From contig JBEBXQ010000185.1 in assembly GCA_040391535.1 (NCBI GenBank), positions 1-6,317 of the forward strand: a stretch of DNA of 6,317 nucleotides, read 5' to 3'. Within the stretch, counting starts at the first letter, position 1. Every line of letters begins with the position of its first letter. Made by a program: the position numbers and the translations under genes. Positions 1 through 5,874 of the stretch are shown here, one piece after another. The notes under the pieces were generated by a model, which saw only the letters and a list, made by a program, of their open reading frames with translations, ran no database searches and was not told the origin of the DNA. The stretch is from JBEBXQ01 sp040391535. GTDB lineage: Bacteria; Bacteroidota; Bacteroidia; Cytophagales; Spirosomataceae.

Positions 1-20
1 TGTGTTTCGAATTTTTTCAT
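1..20 (-). CDS. Possible 5' end of a minus-strand gene running off the left edge
   Basis: An ATG on the minus strand at bases 20-18 opens a frame that stays open to the window edge and reads MKKFET. A Lys-rich start is typical of Bacteroidota proteins. About 43 bases upstream on the same strand lies a perfect TAnnTTTG -7 box (bases 70-63). Only six full codons are visible, so nothing can be said about the product, and an open frame of this length is easily due to chance. The main support is the promoter match at a sensible distance. Confidence 0.3.
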
Positions 21-62
21 AAAAATTAAAAGTTTTTGGTTTTAAAATATAGTTTATTAATC

Positions 63-70
63 CAAATATA
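63..70 (-). promoter_or_regulatory. Candidate Bacteroidota -7 promoter box, leftward
   Basis: The minus strand reads TATATTTG, a perfect match to the Bacteroidota -7 consensus TAnnTTTG. It is placed to drive the possible gene starting at base 20. No TTTG-like -33 element is seen at the usual 17-23 base spacing; the nearest CAAA on the plus strand (82-85) is too close. The surroundings are very AT-rich, which raises the chance of a fortuitous match. Confidence 0.3.
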
Positions 71-311
71 GATAAGGAATTCAAAAAAACACCATTTTGT
101 ATTAATTATCATAGAAATAATATAAATTTTATGATTTTGTATTTTTATAAAGTCATACTGATAACCTGTTTTTCCATAATAGCACAGGCGGATAGTTTGC
201 TTTAATTTTTGAATTCATTACCTGCACATACAAAAGTGCCACCAGATTGAACGTTTACAGCAAGGAGGCAGATTATTTCCGGAATTTCCTTCGGGGTGGT
301 ATACAGATGCT

Positions 312-319
312 TAATTTTG
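312..319 (+). promoter_or_regulatory. Candidate Bacteroidota promoter for the membrane protein gene
   Basis: TAATTTTG is a perfect match to the TAnnTTTG -7 box. TTCG at 290-293, 18 bases upstream, is a one-mismatch match to the TTTG -33 box at a suitable spacing. Transcription would begin at about 325, giving a leader of about 75 bases before the ATG at 401. The box lies downstream of the alternative ATG at 296, so transcripts from it could not use that start. Confidence 0.5.
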
Positions 320-400
320 TATAACTTCTTGATTTTTAAGAATATTGTCTATATTTTTCATAAAAATCTAATCCTCTGTCACCCTTATTTACGCTTTGTT

Positions 401-961
401 ATGAAAACACTTTCAATCATTACGGCAGTTGTATGCCTGATTGCGATGGTATTTGTCGCATTCAAAACGAATATTCTCCGGGAAGAAGGCGGGAACAGCT
501 CTTACAGTTTCTCAAGATTTCAGATGTGGCTCTGGTCAACCGTGATTATTCCGGCATTTGTACTGAACTGGGCAACCGATTCTGGTGGAGTCCCCAGTCT
601 GAATGAGGCATCGCTGGTTCTGTTAGGTATTTCGGTCAGTTCTCTTTTTGGTTCCAATATCATTACCTCGGTTCAGAAAAGTGAACACAGAAAGCTACTC
701 ACCGCCGGGATAAACACTACATCCTTATTTAAATTTCAGGCAAATTCTGATGGTTTCTGGAATGATATTCTGAAGGATGATTCCGGCCATTTGTCTGTAG
801 CCAGGCTTCAGAACCTGATGTTTACCTTCGTTTTTGTAATGATGTATATCTATCTGTTTTTTGACCAGGCAATGAAATATCCGGACTTTCAGCAATATAC
901 CTATGCCTTGATGGGAATTTCCACGGGAGGGTATGTAACGGCCAAAGCCGTACAAAAATAG
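401..961 (+). CDS. Small multi-pass membrane protein with two related halves, function unknown
   Basis: A 186-residue integral membrane protein that I cannot assign to a named family. Hydrophobic segments are visible at about 4-21, 41-57, 70-89, 138-155 and 167-180. The protein appears internally duplicated. S36-x-x-R39-x-Q41, followed by a hydrophobic helix and L75-G76-I77-S78, recurs as S132-x-x-R135-x-Q137, a helix, and M171-G172-I173-S174, at a constant offset of 96 residues. Both units end near a V-Q-K triplet (91-93 and 184-186). The hydrophilic stretch 93-130 between the units probably forms a soluble loop. I chose the ATG at 401 over the in-frame ATG at 296 because the 35 extra residues look like translated AT-rich spacer, and because a promoter-like box at 312-319 lies inside that extension. 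The gene is monocistronic and converges on the phosphodiesterase gene, with a hairpin between them. Export and membrane topology are inferred from hydrophobicity only. Confidence 0.8.
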   Translation: MKTLSIITAVVCLIAMVFVAFKTNILREEGGNSSYSFSRFQMWLWSTVIIPAFVLNWATDSGGVPSLNEASLVLLGISVSSLFGSNIITSVQKSEHRKLLTAGINTTSLFKFQANSDGFWNDILKDDSGHLSVARLQNLMFTFVFVMMYIYLFFDQAMKYPDFQQYTYALMGISTGGYVTAKAVQK

Positions 962-966
962 GCTCT

Positions 967-999
967 TGTACTCATTCTCTCTTTTGTGAAATGGGTACA
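967..999. terminator. Hairpin between convergent genes, probable bidirectional terminator
   Basis: A 10-bp stem (967-976 paired with 990-999, one G-T pair) encloses a 13-base loop. It lies 5 bases after the membrane protein stop codon and 20 bases beyond the end of the facing phosphodiesterase gene. There is no clear T-tract on either side, so factor-independent termination is uncertain. Position between two converging stop codons is the main argument. Confidence 0.5.
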
Positions 1000-1019
1000 G
1001 TCTAACTCGCTATGCCCTC

Positions 1020-1979
1020 TCAATTCCCGGTTGAGCCTGAATACAGGTTTTGGGGTTCAGTGAAACCTTCAAACGCCGCTTTGGCCGGACGGCCCGTCCA
1101 GGCATAAGGCGGCGTAAGACCCAGTGAAAAAGCTATGGTTGCAGCGAGATCATACATATAAACCTGCTGTTTGATTTCATACCCTTTTTTAACGCCTTTC
1201 CCTGAAAGAATTAATGCAATTTCTGCTTCTTCAGGTGTGGCACCTCCGTGTCCTTTGTCCTTTCCGCCGTGGTCTGAAGTAATGATGACCAGCGTGTTTT
1301 CGGCGATTCCGGCAGCACGGATACCTGTCATGATCTGACCTATTAAGCTATCTGCTTTCGAGACTGACTGATAATAGATTTCAGATCCGTGCCCGTCATG
1401 ATGGCCGGCGTGATCTACATGATCCAGGTGCAAAAAGGCAAGGGTTGGTTTGGCAGTACTGATGTAACGGGCGAAGTCTGCCGTGACGGAATCTTCTGTT
1501 GAAAAATGCCGGTCGTAGGTAACGGCTTCTTTCTGGTATAACCTTCCGAAATCCCGCCAATGGTATACGACTCCGATTTCTGCATCCGGCTGCTGCTGAC
1601 GTAACAAACTGAATATAGTGGGAAATCTTCCGTCTGTTTCACTGATTACCGGCGGTAAAGTATGATTGTCTATTTTCCAGTCGTTATTGATAATACCGTG
1701 TATTTCCGGCCCTGCACCCATGATCATGGACGCCCAGTTCTGGCTGCTTGCTGACGGTAAAACTGTTCTTACTTTCCAGCTTACCGCCCCCTGATTAATC
1801 AGACTGTCCAAAGCGGGAGTTGATGCATTTTTAATACCGTCGGGGCTCATACCATCTACACCAATGACAACAACATGCTGAATTCCTTCCGGATGATTTT
1901 GTTTCGTGGTTTGAGTACAGGAATTCAGCACGCCAAAGATTGCTGCTGACAAACAGAATTGAGATAGGATTTTGATCAT
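1020..1979 (-). CDS. Alkaline phosphatase superfamily lipoprotein (type I phosphodiesterase/nucleotide pyrophosphatase-like)
   Basis: A predicted metal-dependent hydrolase of phosphate mono- or diesters, 319 residues. The hallmarks of the family appear in order: GVDGM with metal ligand D42; LPSASSQNW with S78 aligning to the nucleophilic Thr/Ser; DHAGH with ligands D189 and H193; SDHGG with D236 and H237; and GHGG with H244. The C-terminal motif with YDLAATIA and TGRP (from about 276) is usual for the superfamily. The N-terminus MIKILSQFCLSAAIFG is followed by a lipobox L18-N-S-C21, so it is probably lipid-anchored in the periplasm or at the cell surface. I chose the ATG at 1979 because it places the signal peptide correctly; an in-frame TTG at 2000 would add seven polar residues. 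It lies 70 bases downstream of the CE15 esterase gene on the same strand, with no terminator evident, so the two are probably co-transcribed. The natural substrate cannot be read from the sequence; nucleotides, phosphonates, glycerophosphodiesters and sulfates are all cleaved by relatives. Confidence 0.88.
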   Translation of the reverse strand: MIKILSQFCLSAAIFGVLNSCTQTTKQNHPEGIQHVVVIGVDGMSPDGIKNASTPALDSLINQGAVSWKVRTVLPSASSQNWASMIMGAGPEIHGIINNDWKIDNHTLPPVISETDGRFPTIFSLLRQQQPDAEIGVVYHWRDFGRLYQKEAVTYDRHFSTEDSVTADFARYISTAKPTLAFLHLDHVDHAGHHDGHGSEIYYQSVSKADSLIGQIMTGIRAAGIAENTLVIITSDHGGKDKGHGGATPEEAEIALILSGKGVKKGYEIKQQVYMYDLAATIAFSLGLTPPYAWTGRPAKAAFEGFTEPQNLYSGSTGN

Positions 1980-2049
1980 GGTTACATCTTTTTGGGCCAA
2001 TTTTATTTATGAGAATGCGGGTTAAATTGCCAATGCTGGAATCGACAGA

Positions 2050-3318
2050 TTATTTTTTGAAATGCCTGTCCGCAAAATCCAGATAGCGCTTCCAGTCAAA
2101 CAATTGAATATCATGTTCTCCCGGACGGTTATGATAACCCATGCTGCCACTACTGACCGCCTGTCCGACAGGTGGAGGCGTAGCGGAGGCCAGGCCGTTT
2201 TTGCCAAATAGCTTATAAGCCGGAAGCGCATGATAAACACCCAGGTATTCACCCAGCGGGTCAGCCCAAAGGTCTTCGCTGGCACTGGCTACATAAACAG
2301 GCCGGGGAGCAATCAGTGAAAAAAGCAAATGGGAGTCAACGGGTAACAGGGAAGGGTCGGTATTGTATTTTTTATAATTGGGACAAAACCAATAGCTGAC
2401 AGCCCTGTTCAGGTCGGTGATGGTTTCTCCGAAATTCCTGCGGGCAAGGGAGGCACCGCCTTCTCCTGAATTATTGGAAATCACCAAGGCAAAGCGCCTG
2501 TCCTGCGCTCCGGCCCACAAAGCTGCTTTTCCAAGGCGGGAATGCCCCAGTACGGCTACCTGCCTGCTGTTTACGTCCTTATCGGTTTCAAGATAATCCA
2601 TTACCCGGCTAAGGCCCCATGCCCACAGACTGATGCTTCCCCATTCGTCAGGAGCATCAGTTTTCGGGAATAATGACCGGATACCCTGCTCACCGGAACG
2701 GGTGGGTCTGTCAAGCTCGAAATCGCCCTGATATACGGTGACTACTCCATATCCTCTGGCGAGAACTTCTTCTACTTCCCAGCGACCGGTGAGTGTTCCG
2801 CGGCTTGCTTCTGTCGCAATATGGTCTTTCACTCCGCGGATATCGGTCCGCCGCATCCATCGTTTGTTCAAAGTGATTTCCGGGTCAGCATGGATGGCAT
2901 GATTTCCCTCAAAGTTTAATCCCAGAAATACAGGTGCAGGTTGCCGGATATGAGCAGGCAGATACATCAGGATGGAAACACAATGTTCATCAGAATCTGA
3001 AAAGCATGCTTTGATTTCCTTCCGTATCGCCTTGCCGCCAATGGCATTCCTGGATTCTGAAACAACTATAAACTGTACCGGAAGCTTTGTTTCAGGTGTT
3101 TTTCCATACACTTCTTTTGAAAAAAGTTCCAGTATTTCAGGGCGACGGTATTGTTCCCAGTCAGCAACGCTATTGATTGATTTGCCGGATATTGTTTTCA
3201 GGACTTCAGGCAGTGCATAAGGCTGAACTTTCGCTTCGTCATAATTCGGGGTGTTCTGGGCCGTGACTGCAGAGATGATGCTTAACATCAGGCCAATGAA
3301 ATAAAGAAACCGACGCAT
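2050..3318 (-). CDS. Secreted CE15-family glucuronoyl esterase
   Basis: A 422-residue alpha/beta-hydrolase resembling carbohydrate esterase family 15. CE15 enzymes cleave the ester between 4-O-methyl-glucuronic acid on xylan and lignin alcohols; bacterial members are also often annotated as acetyl xylan esterases. A type I signal peptide is evident (MRRFLYFIGL..., probable cleavage A20|Q21). The nucleophile elbow GHSRLGKAALW gives Ser260, inside the CE15 signature GxSRxGK. It is followed by SNNSGEGGASLARR (281-294) and the catalytic His402 in YHNRPGEHD. The Glu found about 23 residues after Ser in fungal CE15 enzymes (E-S-G-x-G-G) is Asn283 here. The acid is therefore probably E348 or D349 in SASEDLWADP, as described for some bacterial CE15 members. 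R261 and K264 are the signature residues next to the nucleophile. Full length for the family. It is first in a leftward pair with the phosphodiesterase lipoprotein and divergent from the DUF6454-like gene. A palindromic repeat-like stretch underlies codons 375-390. Confidence 0.87.
   Translation of the reverse strand: MRRFLYFIGLMLSIISAVTAQNTPNYDEAKVQPYALPEVLKTISGKSINSVADWEQYRRPEILELFSKEVYGKTPETKLPVQFIVVSESRNAIGGKAIRKEIKACFSDSDEHCVSILMYLPAHIRQPAPVFLGLNFEGNHAIHADPEITLNKRWMRRTDIRGVKDHIATEASRGTLTGRWEVEEVLARGYGVVTVYQGDFELDRPTRSGEQGIRSLFPKTDAPDEWGSISLWAWGLSRVMDYLETDKDVNSRQVAVLGHSRLGKAALWAGAQDRRFALVISNNSGEGGASLARRNFGETITDLNRAVSYWFCPNYKKYNTDPSLLPVDSHLLFSLIAPRPVYVASASEDLWADPLGEYLGVYHALPAYKLFGKNGLASATPPPVGQAVSSGSMGYHNRPGEHDIQLFDWKRYLDFADRHFKK
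2155..2195. repeat. Palindrome and short direct repeat embedded in the esterase gene
   Basis: CCTGTC-C-GACAGG (2160-2172) is a perfect 6-bp inverted repeat with a 1-base spacer. With a G-T pair it extends to a 9-bp stem (2157-2175). Immediately beside it GGAGGC occurs twice, at 2174-2179 and 2185-2190. The stretch is GC-rich relative to its flanks and encodes LASATPPPVGQAV in frame, 14 residues before the catalytic histidine. It resembles the small dispersed palindromic elements found in some Bacteroidota genomes, but that resemblance is from memory. CE15 proteins often carry a Pro-rich segment here, so it may simply be native coding sequence. Confidence 0.35.
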
Positions 3319-3536
3319 AATAATAGAATTCGTTGGGATTGTCTGATCAGATATAAAAGAAAGTTTTAGGGATATATAAATCTACTAACAGAAGTCAGAA
3401 ACCTGCCGGAAAATATACGGTTTCAAGCGTAGAGCAGATAGTTGATCTGATAAATTTGAAGAAAGTATAGTGCCGGAATCCGGTATTAATGAATATCTTG
3501 TCATCTGTGTTTTTAATTGTAAACTAACCCCTGCAC
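3319..3536. promoter_or_regulatory. Divergent control region between the two secreted-enzyme pairs
   Basis: This 218-base region lies between the divergent starts of the esterase and the DUF6454-like gene, so promoters for both pairs should be here. It contains a perfect 10-bp palindrome TCTGATCAGA (3342-3351), close to the esterase start. It also contains the rightward -7 box at 3451-3458. For the leftward gene only a one-mismatch -7 candidate (TAGATTTA on the minus strand, 3384-3377) is visible, without a properly spaced -33 element. The palindrome could be an operator, but no regulator gene is present in the window to pair it with. Confidence 0.45.
3451..3458 (+). promoter_or_regulatory. 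Candidate Bacteroidota -7 promoter box for the DUF6454-like/GH-like pair
   Basis: TAAATTTG matches TAnnTTTG exactly. It would start transcription near 3465 and give a leader of about 70 bases before the ATG at 3537. No good TTTG -33 element is found about 19 bases upstream. The box directly follows TTGATCTGA, which partly resembles the palindrome at 3342-3351 and might share a binding protein with it. Confidence 0.45.
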
Positions 3537-4481
3537 ATGAAGAACTACTGCTTAGCGATTGTGTTACTTTTTTGTTTTCTGAACATTGCCGGGTCGGCTG
3601 CCGCACAAGGCGTTCATTCTCATACAGGTTTACCGGGCTATCTGATGCAGATCACGCCCGGATCCCATTGGCAGCAGACCGATTCAGTAAAGCTGCGCTT
3701 CAATGCCTTTCACACACAGGGCATGGTAAAAGCCGGCCCGTATTTTTATATATCCAGTGTTGAAATTCTGGAAGCCACCCGCCGTTACCCTGCAAAACAA
3801 AACGGCTATGACCGGGATACCGGAAAAGGCAGAGGACATGTGTTTAAGATTGACAGTACGGGGGCTCTCGTCAAAGATATTCCGGTGGGAGAAGGCGATA
3901 TGTATCATCCCAGTGGCCTGGACTTTGACGGGAAATACATATGGTTTGCAGTTGCTGAATATCGTCCGGACAGCAGGTCTGTAATTTGCCGGCTGGATAT
4001 TGAAACAGATGCGGTGGAAGTGCTTTTTCAGTATGATGATCATATCGGTACGCTGATCATCAATAAGGATAATCAAACGATGGTTGCCGCCAGCTGGGGC
4101 GCGGAGACGTTCTATTCCTGGCCGCTGACAAATGAAGGGAAAATCGGGTCAGGAAAAGGTGATAAAATACACAATATGTCCTGGTATATCGCCTATCAGG
4201 ATAGTCAGTATGTAGGCGGCCATATGATGTTTGGGTCAGGAATACGTCAGTATAAACATCGCAACGGTACCGGATATGTACTGGGAGGGTGGGAACTGAT
4301 TGATTTGCGTACCATGAAGCCCGTCTGGCAGCTGCCCGTCACCGCTGTTTCATCCGGAACAGGCAATTCGCTGGTCAATAATCCCTGTTTTGTCGAAGCC
4401 GCAGGCACCGGGGTCAAAGCGTGGTTTGCTCCGGACGATGATGAGAAAACCGTCATTTACGGATTTTATATCAGAAAGTAA
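3537..4481 (+). CDS. Secreted propeller-like protein resembling DUF6454, function unknown
   Basis: A 314-residue exported protein. The signal peptide runs MKNYCLAIVLLFCFLNIAGS with probable cleavage A23|Q24. The body is rich in short beta-strand-like segments with aromatic and Asp/Gly turns, as expected for a beta-propeller, though no blade repeat is strict. Distinctive stretches are FHTQGM (58-63), YHPSGLDFDGKYIWFAVAEY (123-142), RPDSRS (143-148), DDHIG (167-171), SWGAETFYSWPL (186-197) and NNPCF (281-285). The HPSG-DFDG-YIW-VAEYRP pattern and the following DHIG/SWG motifs match what I recall of DUF6454; the family assignment comes from memory and has no assigned reaction. Histidines 59, 124 and 169 fall in the best-conserved-looking motifs and could form a site. 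It is first of a rightward pair: the GH-like gene begins 87 bases after its stop with no obvious promoter between them. The start is fixed by the signal peptide. Confidence 0.75.
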   Translation: MKNYCLAIVLLFCFLNIAGSAAAQGVHSHTGLPGYLMQITPGSHWQQTDSVKLRFNAFHTQGMVKAGPYFYISSVEILEATRRYPAKQNGYDRDTGKGRGHVFKIDSTGALVKDIPVGEGDMYHPSGLDFDGKYIWFAVAEYRPDSRSVICRLDIETDAVEVLFQYDDHIGTLIINKDNQTMVAASWGAETFYSWPLTNEGKIGSGKGDKIHNMSWYIAYQDSQYVGGHMMFGSGIRQYKHRNGTGYVLGGWELIDLRTMKPVWQLPVTAVSSGTGNSLVNNPCFVEAAGTGVKAWFAPDDDEKTVIYGFYIRK

Positions 4482-4509
4482 TCTAAAACACACTGTTTCT
4501 GTAGTACCA

Positions 4510-4549
4510 TTTCCGGAAACGCTGTATTATTTAACAGGTAATGTGCCTG
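4510..4549 (+). promoter_or_regulatory. Palindrome and small hairpin in the intercistronic gap
   Basis: The 87-base gap holds a perfect 10-bp palindrome TTTCCGGAAA (4510-4519). It also holds a 6-bp hairpin CAGGTA-atg-TGCCTG (4535-4549, one G-T pair), followed 15 bases on by a short T-run just before the next start codon. No TAnnTTTG box is seen in the gap, so the downstream gene probably depends on read-through. The hairpin could moderate expression or stabilise mRNA ends after processing. Both elements are short enough to be chance. Confidence 0.25.
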
Positions 4550-4568
4550 AACCTTTAACTTTTTATAA

Positions 4569-5762
4569 ATGAAAAATCTACTGATCTGCATTTTGTTGCT
4601 TACCCTTCCTTTTCATATTTCCGCTCAGAAAAAAACAGAACCTCATAAGTCCATACCAGTACTGGCCTGGATGGGCGTACCTGCTGAAGAAACTTCTGCC
4701 GAACGCTTTCAGGAATTAAAGGAAGCAGGGATTAATATTAATTTTGTGCATTATCCTGACATTGAGTCGGTTGAAAAGGCATTGGATCTGGCACAAAAAA
4801 CCGGAATTAAAATTCTGGCAGCGTGTCCTGAGCTGAAAACAGAGCCTGAAAAGACCGTAAAGCGACTGATGAAGCACCCGGCTCTGGCAGGTTATTATCT
4901 GAGGGATGAACCGTCACGGGCTGATTTTCCTGAACTAGGAGAATGGGCAAGACGTATACAGTCAGTGGATAAAGCGCACTTCTGCTATCTTAATCTTTTC
5001 CCGACCTACGCCAGCAAATCACAGCTGGGTACAGAAACGTACCGGGAATATGTAGAAACGTTTCTGAAGGAAATTCCCGCTCAGTTCATCTCTTATGATC
5101 ATTATCCGCTCATGAAAAACCGGGTTTCTTCGAAAGATTATTACGAAAATATGGAACTGGTGGCCGGCATTGCCAAAACTGCCGGGTTACCCATGTGGGC
5201 GTTCGGTCTGAGTGTGGCATTTCATGATTATGCCATCCCGACACTGGCAGAGATCAGGTTTCAGGTGCATAGCATACTGGCATACGGTGCACAGACGGTA
5301 CAGTATTTCACCTACTGGACACCGGTAACCACCACCTGGGATTTTCATCATGCTCCGATTACCACAGACGGTAAACGTACCGGTATCTATGATCGGATCA
5401 AGCAGATCAACAACGAAATTCAGCAGTTTTCCGGAGTATTTCTGGATGCGAAGGTGATGAATGTATGGCATACAGGAGATAAAATCCCTCAGGGGACGAA
5501 ACGGATAGAAAAACTTCCGGAACCGGTAAAAGTGCTTGAGACAACAGGAGACGGTGCAGTGGTATCACTACTGGAAAAAGAAAATAAAATGTATCTGGTA
5601 ATCGTCAACCGCGATTTTAAAACCCCTATGGGGCTGACTTTTTATGCAGACGAAAAAGTGGAAAAATTATTGAAAGACGGTTCCGCAGTTCCTGCCCGCC
5701 GGTATGCAAATACAACAGAAGTTGAACCAGGGGATATGATCATCTATTCCTGGAAGAAATGA
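4569..5762 (+). CDS. Secreted TIM-barrel glycoside-hydrolase-like protein (GH42/clan GH-A-like)
   Basis: A 397-residue exported protein with a signal peptide MKNLLICILLLTLPFHISAQ (cleavage probably A19|Q20). Residues about 29-285 read as a (beta/alpha)8 barrel: alternating strands such as INFVHYP (57-63), KILAACP (81-87), GYYLRDEPS (108-116), FCYLNLFP (138-145), FISYDHYP (173-180), LPMWAFGLS (207-215) and TVQYFTYWTP (243-252). E114 in RDEP is at the usual acid/base position at the end of strand 4. The region AYGAQTVQYFTYW resembles the late barrel of GH42 beta-galactosidases. A beta-rich C-terminal domain (about 318-397) resembles the small sandwich that closes many GH-A enzymes. No Glu is found at the expected nucleophile position (WAFG, 210-213), so activity and mechanism are open. 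It is second in a rightward pair with the DUF6454-like gene. Substrate is unknown; a glycoside from plant or algal polysaccharide is a guess from context. Confidence 0.75.
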   Translation: MKNLLICILLLTLPFHISAQKKTEPHKSIPVLAWMGVPAEETSAERFQELKEAGININFVHYPDIESVEKALDLAQKTGIKILAACPELKTEPEKTVKRLMKHPALAGYYLRDEPSRADFPELGEWARRIQSVDKAHFCYLNLFPTYASKSQLGTETYREYVETFLKEIPAQFISYDHYPLMKNRVSSKDYYENMELVAGIAKTAGLPMWAFGLSVAFHDYAIPTLAEIRFQVHSILAYGAQTVQYFTYWTPVTTTWDFHHAPITTDGKRTGIYDRIKQINNEIQQFSGVFLDAKVMNVWHTGDKIPQGTKRIEKLPEPVKVLETTGDGAVVSLLEKENKMYLVIVNRDFKTPMGLTFYADEKVEKLLKDGSAVPARRYANTTEVEPGDMIIYSWKK

Positions 5763-5790
5763 GTTTCGGGAATTTGATCTGAGGTTAACG

Positions 5791-5846
5791 AATGACTGCC
5801 AGGCACATCCATATGCTCATTGCGTTGGTGTGCCTGGCCGTTCATT
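5791..5846. terminator. Strong hairpin between the GH-like gene and the dodecin gene
   Basis: GCCAGGCACA (5798-5807) is perfectly complementary to TGTGCCTGGC (5829-5838), a 10-bp GC-rich stem with a 21-base loop. AATGA (5791-5795) and TCATT (5842-5846) extend the stem beyond a small internal bulge. A short T-run follows on the plus strand. It lies 28 bases after the GH-like stop and 36 bases beyond the dodecin stop, so it probably terminates both converging transcripts. Confidence 0.6.
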
Positions 5847-5856
5847 TAGTGCATGT

Positions 5857-5874
5857 CCGGGTTCCTGTAACCGG
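5857..5874. terminator. Secondary hairpin just beyond the dodecin stop codon
   Basis: CCGG-g-TT (5857-5863) pairs with AA-CCGG (5869-5874) around a 5-base loop with one bulged G. It lies 8 bases from the dodecin stop on the minus strand and may assist termination or mRNA stability of that gene. It is much weaker than the hairpin at 5791-5846 and has no T-tract. Confidence 0.3.

Larger units (their letters stand above)
1..311. other. AT-rich intergenic region without a supported gene
   Basis: Apart from the possible leftward gene start at base 20 and its promoter-like box, I see no coding region here. The first 220 bases are strongly AT-rich, and the composition becomes more mixed from about 220. 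The frame that continues upstream of the membrane protein gene to an ATG at 296 codes for Phe/Ile/Tyr-rich translation typical of AT-rich non-coding DNA, so I treat it as untranslated. Confidence 0.6.

Noticed and set aside
11..367. TTTTTCATAAAAAT present twice (near 13-26 and 354-367), suggesting a repeat or binding site
   Set aside because: A 14-base AT-only run around CAT is easily repeated by chance in DNA this AT-rich, and neither copy has a consistent position relative to a gene.
725..955. A 76-codon minus-strand open frame inside the membrane protein gene
   Set aside because: Antisense shadow of a convincing multi-helix protein; its translation is of mixed composition with no recognisable motif.
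1980..2000. Upstream TTG start adding seven residues to the phosphodiesterase
   Set aside because: The ATG at 1979 gives a proper lipoprotein signal peptide, and the extension MAQKDVT adds polar, charged residues ahead of it.
3470..3763. A plus-strand frame overlapping the start of the DUF6454-like gene
   Set aside because: It overlaps the signal peptide and mature start of a better-supported frame, and its translation is Cys/Arg-rich and unlike a real protein.
3684..4076. A 130-codon minus-strand open frame opposite the DUF6454-like gene
   Set aside because: It lies wholly inside a well-supported gene with a signal peptide and recognisable motifs. Its translation has no recognisable domain or export signal, and no promoter or start context supports it.
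1020..5762. A complete polysaccharide utilisation locus
   Set aside because: No SusC, SusD, sensor or sigma/anti-sigma gene is present in the window; only hydrolase-like genes are seen, so the term is not justified here.
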